Assembly (NCBI GenBank): GCA_947579605.1
Contig: OX388320.1
Span: forward strand, 3,596,001 to 3,660,000
Direction of reading: 5' to 3'
DNA length: 64,000 bases
From: Athripsodes cinereus
Taxonomy: Eukaryota; Arthropoda; Insecta; Trichoptera; Leptoceridae
Translations under genes and position numbers: made by a program
Notes under the pieces: model-generated
Told to the model about the DNA's origin: nothing
What the model saw: the letters and a program-made list of their open reading frames with translations, nothing else
The model's database searches: none
Shown here: positions 44,585-58,128 of the stretch, in pieces
Layout of the letters: each line of letters begins with the position of its first letter
Position numbering within the stretch: the stretch's first letter is position 1

Positions 44585-47500
44585 TAGATATTAATTGTAA
44601 AGTGGAAATGCAGGTTGAAAATAAAAGAAAAGTTATCTTTTGAAAAAAAGTATGATGTAAATCGTTTGAAAAAAGGAATGTTTGTATTTACTGTTTTGGG
44701 ATTCAAAATGAAGATAGAATAAGTGCATATGTGATAATATCTATATCCAATTATTATTATTTCATAATTCGAAAACTAGGTATATGTTTAAACATAATCA
44801 TTGTATTAGATATAAGTAAAATAGATGTTTTGAAATTACAACATCATTGAATAGGTAATTAATAAAACCGACAACATACACAAAAATTAATAATTCATTC
44901 GTACAGTGTTAGATACGATATAGAATAATGTAATGAGTATGTAAATAATATTAATGAAGATATACAATACAAACAAATAAATACAAATTTTGTGCACACA
45001 ATAATAATAAATATATTCTAATTCAGCCAAATAATACCATAAACATGGAGGTAAACAAATTGTGAACATTGAAAATCGTTCTTGAAAAGATGACGATAAT
45101 ACCGCACATTTGAATACTATATTACCATAAGACAAATAAAATGAGAGGCAGAACAATTTATTCCTTTAAACACTATCGTTCTTTAGAAGGTACCTACAGA
45201 TGTGTGTGTATCACGTACTAAGTAGGTACCTATGCATATATTATAATAATGTACTGTCGTATCAAAGTCTCTTGTATTCTACATACCCACATAAACAGAG
45301 GAAGCAAGGAGAAATTAACAATATATAAGGAGAGAAAATATGTAGGTACAAGACATATGATAAAAAAGGCCGAGATGAGCGAAATATTAATTATTGATTG
45401 TCTGGTCTTCTTTGGAATTCCTTCGTCAGATCATGTGACTATAAACATAATATCATTTTTTCTTTTCCTTGTGGTAGTGATTTTTGGCCAGCAAGTTTTG
45501 ACCCGATCATCTTTTGTCAGTCCTTTCATGCTTTGTAAATTTTGTATGTGATTTCTTTATTCTTAAATTTAGTCTAACGACGAAACGGAACGGAAAACTA
45601 TTTATTTTCTTCTGATAAATTGTTTCTTCAATAAAAATTGATTAAAACTCTATTGCAATGTTTCCAATTTAAAATTGTTCAAAAATCTTTAAACTTTTTA
45701 AAAAACTTAAAAGCTTTGTGCTTCACGTGATAAACAGAAATATTGGACGCCACACAGACCTGAATTCACGTTGGCTCTGGAGGGTGAATAAATTTTGTTT
45801 CAAGAAAGAATGAAACACTTAATTTTGAGAATAAATCTGATAAACACGCGTAATACAGGTAGTATAAATAGTACCTAACGCCATGCCACAGTCAAGCATT
45901 TATTATGAAGTACCGACATCAAATAATAGCTGGTGATTTGTATAATATTTTTCTAGGTACTTACGTACATAATCAAATCCTGCGACATGGCAATTGACCT
46001 ATATAAAACAATGGATAATTATAGTAGAGGCGCACTAAGGTGCGATCAATCCCCGACAAAGAACTACATAACATTTAAACTTTCAAACCCTCTAGTTCAT
46101 TTTAAGACTTAAAAACATTTTTTTTAAATGATATTTTTGGGATAGTCAATACCTTAAATATATTCCTTAGCACCGTTAAAATGGATTAGATATGGAAAAA
46201 ATTTAACTTGTGTTAGGAATATACAAACGTATAATACACAAATATTTGGGATGAGTATAAAACCAAATTGTTTTATTATATCAATTTGATTGTAATGAAT
46301 ATATAAGCTCTGATACTTTTGAAACACGAACAGTGTATGAGAAACCCGGTATTCTACTCTTCTAATAATAATAAAAAAAGTTTCATAAGTAAAATACACT
46401 TACATAGATAAAATGCTGATGTTTTCATGGTGAGTATGATAAGTATTTAAACTTCTAACTGACCTACATTCGTATAAAAATATTTACAAATTGATATCGT
46501 GCACTCAAAACTGTTTGTAGTATTTGATTGTTTCGTGTATACAGTAATTGTTTGAATAAGAAGCGAAATGAATATTCGGTAACAATTCGTTATTTGGCAT
46601 AGTTTTACTATCCGGCACCTAGCCGATCCGATTTAGTTAAACTAACTTTTTGTGCAGTAAAGATTTTTATTACTATAACCATTAGGTATATTATAAAATT
46701 TCTTTCATCTTATTTTCAATTGAATGAAATAGTCTTCATCGAAAAAAAATCTTAATCTTATTGAAGAGAACTGATATTTATAATTCCTGGAAATAGTTTT
46801 TACTCAATACAATACTCCCTTGAAACGTTTGAGGTACTTAAAATTCTTTGATTGAGAGAATAAAATCGACCCGTGTAAGATGAACGAATATACTGACTGA
46901 TATATGATATCATAGTATCCGTTTTAGAATCTCGCCGGTTTCATTACAAATCTGAATGCCTTAATAAATGTCACGCTTGTTACGGAATAAAAGGAGAAGA
47001 AAAAATACGAACTTTTATTTATTCTCCTTTAAAAGCTTCACCCGATTGATTAAAAAGAATAATAAAAACACATAAAAATGTTTTCCAAATAAACGAAAAA
47101 GTCGAGTTGGGATTAATGACGTTTCCGATAACAAGAAAATTATTGTTTTTCTTTTATTATTAAGAGAGGGAATAACAATAATAAAATAAAAAAAGGGGGA
47201 GGGAAAACTTGAGTTGTAACTGAAAAACGTTCATTGTATACTAGCTTTAAAACCGGCTTCATGCCAGCCTACTCGATTTAACAAGTAGGTACACAAAACA
47301 TATTGAAATATAAATATTTTTGACAAATGAACTATGTAACTATACATTTTAAGTAAAATCCCAATTTTTATTAGTAGCAGTTGCAAATATCTAAACACAT
47401 CTACATATGTGCTTTGAATATCGCACGTGAAATGCACAATATAAATGTAAAATATTAAATTTCTGCCGTGGCGTAATTAGATTTGTAACATTTTAGTAAA

Positions 47501-48110
47501 ATAACTTTTACTATCGTATATTATGCTTAAAATATGGAAGTTTGTCTTAGAACATTACTTTTCGTTTTTCTAACTTCGTGACTGTATCAAAAGAAAACAA
47601 AGGTATATAAATAAACATATTTATATATTTACTAACGGATTCGTAAAAAAATTATAATTTTGCTACATACATAAGTACATTAAGATTGAAATTATTTAAG
47701 AAGAAAAACAACAAGTGACGAAGAGGGGGAAAAGTATAACGGAAACTGCGGCCTATTTCATTATTATATAACGTTTTATGGTTTTCTGCGTCCTTTAAAA
47801 AAGACAACACAAAAATATCCTCATTACGGCTAAATCTTTACGCTGGAGGCATAGAAAGAGAGAGAAATAGAAAGGAGACATTACAGCGAGTAGAAAGGCA
47901 TTTTAATAAAAATATATGTAATGCCATATTGTAATTATATACCATGTGATGAAAATTTAGCCAAAAAAGAACAGATTATTCATTCCGTCAAAGTTTTGCC
48001 TGATAGCACCTGTCCAAAGTGATACATACAACAGTGCCTTATAATATAATTATGCAATTCTTGCATAATACTAAAAGTATAAGAATACAAATACATTGAT
48101 ACATTGAAAG
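44585..48110. other. Long AT-rich intronic stretch, nothing recognised
   Basis: No gene, SINE head, LINE frame or terminal inverted repeat was recognised. Open frames at 44887, 45249, 46154 and 47231 lack support. ACTGATATTTATAATTCCTGG near 46770 faintly resembles the micro-exon start but lacks a proper acceptor or donor. Confidence 0.3.
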
Positions 48111-51100
48111 AACCTCTACACACTCGGATATCTCAGGAGTTGGAGACTCCTATTTATCCGAATTTGCACACATAACTTTCATTTCCTCAGGGGTGACCCG
48201 AAGAACAGATCAACGTAAGTCGCCTCGTTGGAACAATAAACAAAAAGAAACAAAAATAGCCCATATTGGGAAAAATTAAAATAAAGTGATTTCACACAAT
48301 ACATGTGTGACCATAATTAACCATAATACAAATATATAAACTTATTCAATCACTCGTTCTTCGTAAATATTAGGACAAAATTAAAGGAACATCGTGGAAT
48401 GAGGTTCATCAACTGACGCAGTATTGCTTACAATAGGAAATACTCGTTTCTACGTTTAACGTTCAAGGGAAAATAGAGCGACGGGAGGCAGACTTGTTTC
48501 TTTTCATACACTCAAACTTTTGAATAGGTATTATATTTCTTTTAACTATTTAAAATTTGAACTAAATTTTTTCAAAGAATTTAACATTGAATACAACTAT
48601 TTTTCACTTTGAAAAAATCTTCAAAAATCAATCTCATCTTTTCAATAGTCATTAATTTCCTTTACGTACGTTTTAATATTACAAAATCCAATACCTAAGG
48701 ACGGAATAGCCGATGATAATAGACGGGAAGAATGACAGAAACGGGGATATTAAACAAGAAGGGAGTATACATACATTTATATATAGGTGAGTATTTCTCA
48801 TCTACAGGAGAGATCTCCATTCATTGGTAAAAGTCAATTTTCAATTTATGACCAGAGCTATCGTATAATTGAGAGAAGAGAGACAAGAGTAGAATTTAGT
48901 GATGAAATGGTCATCGGTTTGGTCAGATGTTGAAGAACGAATACTAAGCGAGATTTAAAGCTTAAATTTAGAACAAAATATCTTATTACAAAAGTCTATT
49001 ATGATTGGTGGGTGATAGTTAATTATACATTACGTCCTATTGAGAGGAACATTGAAGATGTCAATGTAGTATGAAATGTTCCAATGACGCGGTGTTGAAA
49101 ACAAAGAAAAAAATATTTCAGATGACGGAATGAATGAGATATCCCGACTTCCAAGATAGCTGGGTATGATATACATATAACTATGAACTTTTAAATATGT
49201 TGAAGATTCTAACAATGAATTTTCTACAAACCTGTACTTACGTGTATCTTACACGATATAGACTTCAAAGTATTTTTTGGAATATTGTGACTATTTGATA
49301 TCTGGTTGGGTATTGAACAAATATCCAGAACGTGGTTCGAAAGTAAATGTAAACCGGATAGTTCGGATAACAACCAAATAGCCGTTTCATCTCTACTAGA
49401 CAAAGCGAGAGAGATATTCGATAGGAAACGAAATCCATTACATAAACGTCGTCCGATGTTAATTTACAGTCGGTGCGAGAAAACCGTTTAAACTGATGGA
49501 CTTTACGTGGAGATCAAACTCTGGATGTAAAGCGATTGACCGATAGCGAAAAATTGAATATTAATTGAAATTTAATGGTTGTAATACAACCTTAAAGGAT
49601 TTATATAATTTATATACAGTTTGGAAGAAAATTTTCATTGAAATTGAATAACGAGAACGACAATGAATTTATAAACGTTTAGACAATAGAATGTGTTCTA
49701 GAATGATATTGGATCTACAAGTTTCAGACTAGGAATTTCATTTATATAAGACTCTTTCAATAAATAAGAGTGCTAACTGTAATGATGTTAAGGGTTTATT
49801 TGATAAAAACTCTAAAAATATTAGTATGTTTTTTTATGAAAAAGTTAAATAAATAAATTCAAGTCAACGGTAATCGTACATCTTATATTTAAGGAAAGAC
49901 ATTGAAGCGAAGTTTAACAGTATATAAATTAATATTAATAAGAATATTGATGAATGGTCATGTTATAGCACAAATGACTCGTACTCATGACATTCAAAAA
50001 TGTTAATAAATAATGTTGCTTATCCCTGATGTAAAATATTATGGCAAACAAAATTATTGTTTTATTTTTAAAAGAAATAACCATAATACAATTTATCATT
50101 TAAGTTCTCAAATTTTAATAAATTTTTTTTTGTTTTCTTACTATGTCATAGGTTTGTCATATAATATGTATTCTCATTAAATTGTGTTACTAGGAAGCAA
50201 TCGCGCTCCTGCGATGAGCTCTCCTTTTCCGAATCAATTGTATTTAATAAAAAAATTGTATTAAATTGCTTGAAATCAATTTACAGAAAAGAATAAATAA
50301 GAAAAAGTAAAAAACAATGTCGTGGAAAATAAACCCGAAATTTAGATTTGCATTTCGATAACAACCCCGTTCCTCATTTGGAGTTATTAACCTGAGTACA
50401 TCTCCTAGTTCAGAGTCAGAGTCCATGTTCTTGAAGGCCATTAAAATGCTAATATAAAACAATAATAATAATAATAATAATGAGAGCAGCGGTCAGAAGT
50501 GTATTTGCATATTCTTTCCATTAATATCAAAAACTCCTTTATCATTCTTCTTTTGAAATTTCATTACTCTCTTTAAAGTTTCAATGTACAATGATACTTT
50601 GACTCCCATAGTTTAAAAACTGATCTTTTCATATAAAACCAATGCAATCGATAAGGGATATATTAATTTTAAATAAGTATCCACAATACCTTATAAAAGT
50701 CTGCTATTTCTGTGATGGATAGACCATGCCCCGTAGCGTATTGTTTTGAAAATATTAATTAATTGTTTGACACAAAAACCTTTTACCTACTATGATCGTA
50801 ACAGATGTGGACATGGTTGGTGATGGAACAGTCTAAAGGGGATTATCTCATACTAAGTAATTCATGGAAATTATATCTTTTTACATATATCATAGCATCA
50901 AACATTCTAGTGGGCATAAACTTTAAAAATCAAACCAATCAAAAATGCTACTAAAATTTAGTTCAAAACTAAGATATTAAATATCAAACAATAGAAGCGT
51001 TTTCGCTTAGAATTAACAAAAAGCAAATTTGTATTCGTATTCGGAGTGAAGAAAATGAGTAACCCATGTTAGCAAACAGCTTTGAATGAAACACAATTTA

Positions 51101-51370
51101 GCCGACTATAATGGAAGAGTTGTCTATACATATAATATGTTATGATTGAATGCGTGTAAGCGGGGAAACTTATTATGTTTCTTTAAGTTATATGATGATC
51201 ATTGTAAGCTGAATTCTATGTTCACTATTTACATACAACCCACATACAAAGTGAACACCAAATGAATCACATAATCAATTTATTAATTACTTATAAAAAA
51301 GAAGATACCGTTCTTTTCCTTATAATAATTGCCAATCTATTTTTTACACCGTAACGTACCCACAATAAAA
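48111..51370. other. Long AT-rich intronic stretch with one hairpin
   Basis: At 48124-48161 CGGATATCTCAGGAGT faces ACTCCTATTTATCCG, a bulged hairpin with a GGAGTTGGAGACTCC tip. The 61-codon frame at 49306 (SSLLDKAREIFDRKRNPLHK) has no recognised homology. Nothing else is seen. Confidence 0.3.
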
Positions 51371-51375
51371 TAAGG

Positions 51376-52028
51376 AAATGTCGTGGTTAAAAGGCACTCA
51401 GTTGGCACCATAGAAGAGGATTTTTTCTTAACTATATTCCTAATACAAATGTCAAGAGGTAGAAACAGTATAACACGTAGATATTTATTCATCATGGCAT
51501 CAGCACGATAACGAGTTTCGTGAACGGAATGTCGTGGTTAAAAGGCACTCAGTTGTAACTCAGTATTAACTCAGTATTAACTCAGTTGTAACTCAGTATT
51601 CACTCAGCACAATAACGGAAATGTCGTGGTTAAAAGGCACTCAGTTGGCACCATAGAAGAGGATTTTTTCTTAACTATATTCCTAATACAAATGTCAAGA
51701 GGTAGAAACAGTATAACACGTAGATATTTATTCATCATGGCATCAGCACGATAACGAGTTTCGTGAACGGAATGTCGTGGTTAAAAGGCACTCAGTTGTA
51801 ACTCAGTATTAACTCAGTTGTAACTCAGTATTAACTCAGTTGTAACTCAGTTGTAACTCAGTATTCACTCAGCACAATAACGGAAATGTCGTGGTTAAAA
51901 GGCACTCAGTTGGCACCATAGAAGAGGATTTTTTCTTAACTATATTCCTAATACAAATGTCAAGAGGTAGAAACAGTATAACACGTAGATATTTATTCAT
52001 CATGGCATCAGCACGATAACGAGTTTCA
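51376..52028. repeat. Compound minisatellite, about 2.6 long units with nested short repeats
   Basis: ATGTCGTGGTTAAAAGGCAC starts long units at 51378, 51621 and 51886 (offsets 243 and 265). Each has a constant part of about 150 bp (GGCACCATAGAAGAGGATTT … CACGATAACGAGTTTC). Then the opening is repeated and runs into a variable array of 10-11-bp units (GTAACTCAGTA, TTAACTCAGTA). Array length accounts for the offset difference. The last unit ends after GAGTTTCACG. Confidence 0.9.
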
Positions 52029-55000
52029 CGTTTACAAAAACTTCCGCGTATGGTACCCAACCAGGAATTATAAATAGATTAAATGTAATTAGACGTGGAC
52101 TCCGGATGTGGGCAAGGACAGAAAACAGTGAAAATGGAAAAAAAGTCGAAAAGAAATACCCACTGTTTAATCGGGATAATACAACATAAAATAATGTACG
52201 TCCGTGTTTAAAGTATTTATAAATGGAACAAGTAAGGAAAAGTAAATAAAAATGTTTATATAATTGAAAGGTAACGACATTTAGAAAGATCATACAAAAG
52301 TACCCGCATGAAAACACAACGTTGTTCATTACAATTCTCCTGAATTTATGCAATCTCTACTACAGTAGGAATTCAATTTTGAGCTCGGAGCATGAGGGGA
52401 CCCAATTGGGCTGGCAGACTTTTGCGTAGTTCGATAAAAACAAAAAAGAGAATTTAAATGAAAAATACTAGATAATATCTTTTAAATCAATAAGTTCAAA
52501 TAAGGGAATCTTTATTCTAATTAATAAACTAGTGTAGGTAGGTACACATAAATGAATACCTAAAATGAAATCGATATAGCTCACTACATATTATCTGTTA
52601 AATCACAATAAAGACTCCAAACATGTAATAATACTATTTACGTTATTTCAGTATAAAAGAAACCGTTGCAAAGATTCTACATAGCTCATTCAATGTGCTT
52701 ACAAAGTAAAAGTAGAATTGTATTTCAGTAGCACTAGAGTAGAAATACAGTACTGTGTGAGTAATAATAATGACGTATTTAGCAATTCAATAAAATGATT
52801 CAGTTCAGTAGAATGAATCGACTCGAAGAAGAGGAGATAGATGGAGAAATATATCATTTGCCAATCAATAGACGAAGTTCCATGTATAATAAAAATACTG
52901 TTCGACAATATAATAACCGACTCGCTTTATACTGCTACTGTACCCGTTCTTCCTATCAGATTCAATTTACCTGTGTATGAACGTGAGTTATTATATTAAT
53001 ATATTGCATTTTATTATAGAGACTCTACAAAGATTTTTACAAGTCTTTCAAAACACGATTCACGTACTGAAGCGAAGAAAATATAAAATTATTACATTAC
53101 GTAATGTGTAAGTTTTGGTGAGAATAATTGAAGTACAACTTTGAATGAGGCGTACAAACGTTTTGTAAATACTTTGGAAGAAGTTTCATTCTATTAATAT
53201 ATTCGTTAAAATATGATTTAATTAACCAAGAACCTGTGCTTAAGAAATGAAAACTTGATACCGTTGGAAAATTTTAAGTGAATCAAAAAAAGGTTATAAG
53301 AATTCGGAATATTAAATACTGAGCAGGTGAACAGGATTTCGGATAACATTATCCGGGATCTGGAACAACTGAATACCAGAGATATGAATAATCCACTGTC
53401 TTAATTACCACTTTTGTTTTGCTATCCAATAACATACTATATATATATTCGTTACCAACTTGTAATTTCTTTACTTTTCGCCAGCCTAATGATGAGAGCG
53501 GAAATTCTTGAAAGCCGGCTCGCGTCCAATAAAAAGTCACTGTGGATATACTAGAAATAAGTGTTTTATTTATAATTAATTCAATATGAATAATCTATTG
53601 CAAAAGATCAATAGGACGGGAGATCCATTTTTTTTAAGGTCTACAACTCAGCAAAAGCCTTAGAATTTCGTATGAAAATGGTTGAACTCATCGAAACCGT
53701 GGTCATGATTAGTTTAAAATATACAACAATTCACATAGTTATCTAAAGCAACCAAATGAAGCTTATTGTTATTGTTGTGAATGTCTCAAACATTTATCAT
53801 ATGATGCATTTGTTTTTACGATGAAGCCGGCAATGAAGTGAAATTCGTAGCAAACATAAAAAAGTAATGCCTTGTGACAAAAACAATATGTCACAGCAAT
53901 TCAAAGAAAAGAGACAGTTTGCAGTAAGACATAATAAAATGAAACTTTGGAATTTTTGCATGTATTCACTGTCGTGAAAGGAAAATGTTGAAAGACTTAC
54001 ATTCGTACTTACAATACGGGAAGGCGGCACCAATATTATTATTGCCTTAGACGTGATACGTATGTCAGGACGTGCACGTAAAAATGCCAGCTTCATCATA
54101 AAAATAATATGTCACACAAAGAGTCTGCAGTCTTTCAGGATTCTCAGCGACAATCGCTTTATCAAGCAACAAAGAGAAGCATTTAGAAAGAAACTACTGG
54201 GTGGAGTACAGACGAAACGAAAACAGCTCATGTTCGACTCAGTGAAATGTAATTCCGCTGAATATGATAGATGTAGTACAAACCTTTGATATCAATATTC
54301 TTTCTCAAATACTTTTTTAAAAGTTTTTTCCTTCACAATTGCACGCGATTGAATCAAAGAAATGCCGGCATTCTATAGCTGATACTTATTGTAATATTCA
54401 CCACGTGTGATACTTAAATAATTGACTAATTGTGGTACATGTTTGTGGATGACAGCTGAGTTATGAACGACCTTTTTTATTTTTGTAAACCATATTTATA
54501 GTTGTTATCTGTTATGTGCTTTTACCAATAAATAAAATAAAATAAATAAAATAATGTGATCTACATATCGTCACTAGGTGGTACCTTAACCTTTTAAATT
54601 AATTTTGGCATAAAATGTTAAACAATACCTGATATCTGAAAGTTTACTTCTTTTCGGTAATTATATATTATATAATTACTGTCTGTTTTGTACCTGTCAA
54701 CAAATAAATAAATGAAAATACGGATAATACGTACACCTACTCAAAATATCCAAGTAACTTCAAAATGTGTTAGGCATATTCACAAAAATAATTTTACAAT
54801 AACACAAAATCAAATCACGAGTATCTAATAAAATCGAATATTTATTCTTAGGGAGAAAAACACATGACCTACCAAATTTATAATATAATCACAGTAAGCA
54901 ACGTGAATTTTCAAAGTAAAAAATAAATAAAATAAACCTCCAATACATGTAAATGTACCTACTACATATGTAATACGCTTATCTCCCTCTATCACGTAAC

Positions 55001-56050
55001 ACAATAACGAAATAATAATATATCCGTCTCAATTAATAACAAAGTTGTTTAATGTTTTACATATTCATGCGCTATCTGACATCAAACTTACTTAAATACA
55101 ATATTATATAATAGTATTAAATGAACGGAAATATGGAAAAACATGGGGCTGTGTGAAAAAATGAAAAATAAAATTATATAACAAAACGAGAAAAAATAAC
55201 GCCGAGTTCCCATACACCGAAAACTATACTGATACAATGTTGGGAGGGAACGAAATAGCAAGAACTGTGATTTTTAGGGTAGATTCTTGTGTATTTTGAA
55301 ATTATTTACTGTTATTAATTGTGTTTTAAATATTTGGAGAAACTTTAGCGGGAATAATGTATTAAATTACACAAAAATAAGTAAAATGTATTGCAATCGA
55401 TTTTAGTCAAGTAATTTTGGTTTGAAACAATTGGAACTGAACACTCTTGAATTCATTTACTTTATAACATTTTTTGGTGAAAATCAACATTGAATAACTA
55501 ATTAATATATCGATTGGATGATGCATACGTAGAGTTTTATTCTATCCAGTGTTCCCGATACAAGCACTTTAGGGCGGAAGAGAAAAAAGAAAGTTATTTT
55601 GTGAAAGCTTACATCCAAGAGTAATTGATACATTGTTTCAAATGCTACTGCTACTTTTCATCGAGTTCCAAATATTTCTACAAACAACAACAAAACAATA
55701 AAGCTTCGCCATTCACACACACGCGATCTGTCAATCAAACCCACCTATCAATCTTCCAGCCAACCATCACCCCGTCTAGCTAACATTAAAATACAGCCCG
55801 CTGCTACCAAAGACAGTACATAGTACCTACCTGTTATATTACATGACGTTTGACAAACCGTTTTGTATATCAGTTGTTATTTTAAAAATAATTGTGTATA
55901 GATGTTACTTATACCACTAGCGATAGTGGATCAAAAAATATGTATTTTTATATGAGTTTCATAATATTATTATTAAATCTGGAAAATATATTTTTTGGCA
56001 GGATATTGAATTAATAGTGAGTACTGCATAACGAGTACTACATAACGCGA
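52029..56050. other. Long AT-rich intronic stretch, one possible retrotransposon tail
   Basis: Sequence around 54450-54560 ends in (AAATA)n and could be a plus-strand LINE 3' tail. Open frames at 52000, 52795, 53797 and 54053 show no domain. Nothing else is recognised. Confidence 0.3.
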
Positions 56051-56054
56051 TTTA

Positions 56055-56480
56055 AGCGTAAGGAAGAACCTTACTAAAGCCTTTGTATGGAGCATTCTGC
56101 TTTATGGTTGTGAGACGTGAACCATCAGCAAGAGTGAAAGCGGACGGTTGGCGGCCTTTGAGATGTGGTGCTACAGACGCATGCTTAAGATCCATTGGTC
56201 GGAACACGTCGAAAACGAAGAAGTATTAACCAAGGCAACTTCTTAAGAGAATCGGCCAACAACGAGCTAACTGGATTGGCCACAACACCAGGCACCCAGG
56301 ACTACTCATCGCCATCGCGGAGGGTAAGACCGAGGGGACAAATGGCAGAGGCTGACCAAGAGACGCGTATATGGACCAACTGAAGATGGCATGAACTGTG
56401 GCTCATACGTAGAGCTGAAAAGACTGGCTGAGAATAGAGACGAATGGAGAAGAAAAACTAAACTCGTTGCAGACCAATCC
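56055..56480 (+). pseudogene. RTE-type LINE remnant, frameshifted
   Basis: The frame begins NLTKAFVWSILLYGCET, then a stop, then TISKSESGRLAAFEMWCYRR and MLKIHWSEHVENEEVL. It shifts frame into a segment ending DEWRRKTKLVADQSNGL. LLYGCETW, LxAFEMWCYRRMLKI-W and the closing DEWR-x-x-V-A are diagnostic of the RTE/BovB-like C-terminus. At least one stop and one or more frameshifts make it inactive. A 3' scrap of the same family lies at 9555-9625. Confidence 0.75.
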
Positions 56481-56699
56481 AATGGATTGTAACTTATTAT
56501 ACTACATAACATAATGCAGGCATTGGATTGGATTGAATAAGTGAGATGATATATTTTAAATTTGGATAATGTTCAAAACAGAGTGAATTAAACACCAAAG
56601 AAGGAGAAATTAAATTGGTTTATGCTTGTTTTAATTTTTTTGTCCACTTGAATAATAAATCTTTGGAAATTTTGAATTTTTTTTCGTAAAACATCATTT

Positions 56700-56830
56700 A
56701 GATTTTTAAAATTTTCGGTTCACTGATGAGGAATGCCACCCATTCTGAATGTCAATTTATTGGCACATAGAAGACGACTTACATGTTTATTACATATATT
56801 TGGTGTGCTGGCTGTCTCAATTAAGGAAAA
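56700..56830 (-). repeat. Family D interspersed repeat fragment
   Basis: On plus GGTTCACTGATGAGGAATGC, CACCCATTCTGAATGTC, ATTGGCACATAGAAGACGAC, then TGTGCTGGCTGTCTC are the family read backwards. Confidence 0.6.
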
Positions 56831-57021
56831 AGTCGTAATGTTACGAATGAATAGTTTTTTTTCCATTTTATTAATTTATTTCTAAAAAAATTAACATTGT
56901 AAAAAAAGAATACCTTATACGCAGTGATTTATTCAAAGAATAATCGTGTTTAATTGCAAAAAGGTATGATAAAACTTGTGGTTAGATTCGTACATTGATA
57001 TAACATAACATAACATAACAC

Positions 57022-57212
57022 GTGTAGACAATTCACACAGACCGAGCTAGTCCCAAACTAAGATATGAATCTTGTATTATGGGTACTAACACGGCGATAC
57101 ACATATACAATGCACTAAACACATATACATGTAACACCCAGACCCAGGACAATCTGAAAAAGGTCATTCTTCATTTTGCCCTGGCCGGGAATCGAACCCG
57201 GGACCTCGTGAC
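57022..57212 (-). repeat. tRNA-derived SINE (family A), head truncated
   Basis: On plus GTAGACAATTCACACAGACC through AACACCCAGACCCAGGACAA to GGGAATCGAACCCGGGACCT, then CGTGAC, matches 7430-7640. The A-box head is missing, replaced by a (ACATATAATT)n stretch. Confidence 0.7.
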
Positions 57213-57702
57213 ATATAATTACATATAATTACATATGTTTGTTATATGAACGGGTATACATTGAAAGGTTGTGTGCAATGAGTTATTACTTGTAGCAAGT
57301 AGTTAGTACCGCTTACCTGAATAGCTGATGGTGGTAATGAATGTGTGTAAACACAGAACGTAGGTACCCATATGGGTGCTTTCTCGGGAAATACGTAATA
57401 TACACAACAACCAGTTCAACTGTCAAAGTGACAGATAAAAATGTTGCCATTACCGCGGTAGTAGTTGAATAAGTACGTAAGTGGTGCTTCTCGTATATTG
57501 TAGTAGGGTAAACAGAGCAGTATGTGGCTATGTCACGATTTTCACACAAATATTGATGTTCCAGTAAAGCATACATTTGAAAAATCAAGGAAACTGAACA
57601 AGCGAATTGAAAATAATGTATGAAAATAATCTCTTATTATTAACACTTTTAACTTCGTTTAATCCTTTTTTCCATTTAACATACTACAGTAACTTCTTCT
57701 TA
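57213..57702. other. Intronic stretch with a possible juxtaposed acceptor-donor
   Basis: On the minus strand CAGCTATTCAG is followed directly by GTAAGCGG (junction between 57317 and 57316). The polypyrimidine tract is weak. The 91-codon frame ending at 57313 shows no domain. Confidence 0.25.
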
Positions 57703-57957
57703 TGCTGGGTACACACAGCTGGATGCGAACGTCAATCATCAAGCATCAAGCAAAAATCTCAAATCATTCGGCGACGATTCGGAGCATTCTCCGAAGAAAT
57801 ATTCGAATGAATGCCTTCGTTACGTCTCATGGATGGGTAACGAAGGCATTCATTGGAATATTTCTTCGGAGAATGCTCCGAATTATCGCCGAGAGATTTG
57901 AGATTTTTGCTTGATGCTTAATGATTGACGTTCGCATCCAGCTGTCTGTACGCCGCC
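57703..57957. mobile_element. MITE (family M) with long TIRs, second copy
   Basis: CACACAGCTGGATGCGAACG, then TCAATCATCAAGCATCAAGC, is inverted at the right end (CGTTCGCATCCAGCTGTCTG, then TACGCCGCC). It is close to the copies at 35.8-36.3 kb, with a simple, unduplicated structure. It shows that GGCGGCG is the true family terminus. Confidence 0.8.
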
Positions 57958-58059
57958 TAAGATGAATCTGGATATGAAATTAACACAAATACAAACTAAG
58001 ACACTTGCACAGTATACAACACTCTTGTGTCATGAAGTTGGTGTAGATAAAAAATAAGT

Positions 58060-58128
58060 GAAAATGAACCCGGGATCATTCGATTGAAGTCCGAGATTAA
58101 ACCATCAAACTAACGAACACTCGAGGCA
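58060..58128 (-). repeat. Possible old tRNA-like SINE head
   Basis: The minus strand reads TTCGTTAGTTTGATGGTTTA, then ATCTCGGACTTCAATCGAAT, then GATCCCGGGTTCATTTTC. The GTTAG-x-x-x-GATGGT start and the CCCGGGTTCA stretch resemble the A and B boxes of an Asp/Glu-type tRNA, but pairing is incomplete. Confidence 0.3.

Noticed and set aside
46760..46790. Third copy of the micro-exon
   Set aside because: ACTGATATTTATAATTCCTGG resembles the exon start but has no acceptor next to it, no matching codons after it and no donor.
49306..49491. 61-codon frame with SSLLDKAREIFDRKRNP
   Set aside because: It looks protein-like, but has no homologue I recognise, no splice pair and no neighbouring exon.
57313..57588. 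91-codon minus-strand frame ending at a donor-like GTAAGC
   Set aside because: There is no domain, the frame closes right at the donor and composition is not coding-like. Only the junction motif was kept as a weak finding.
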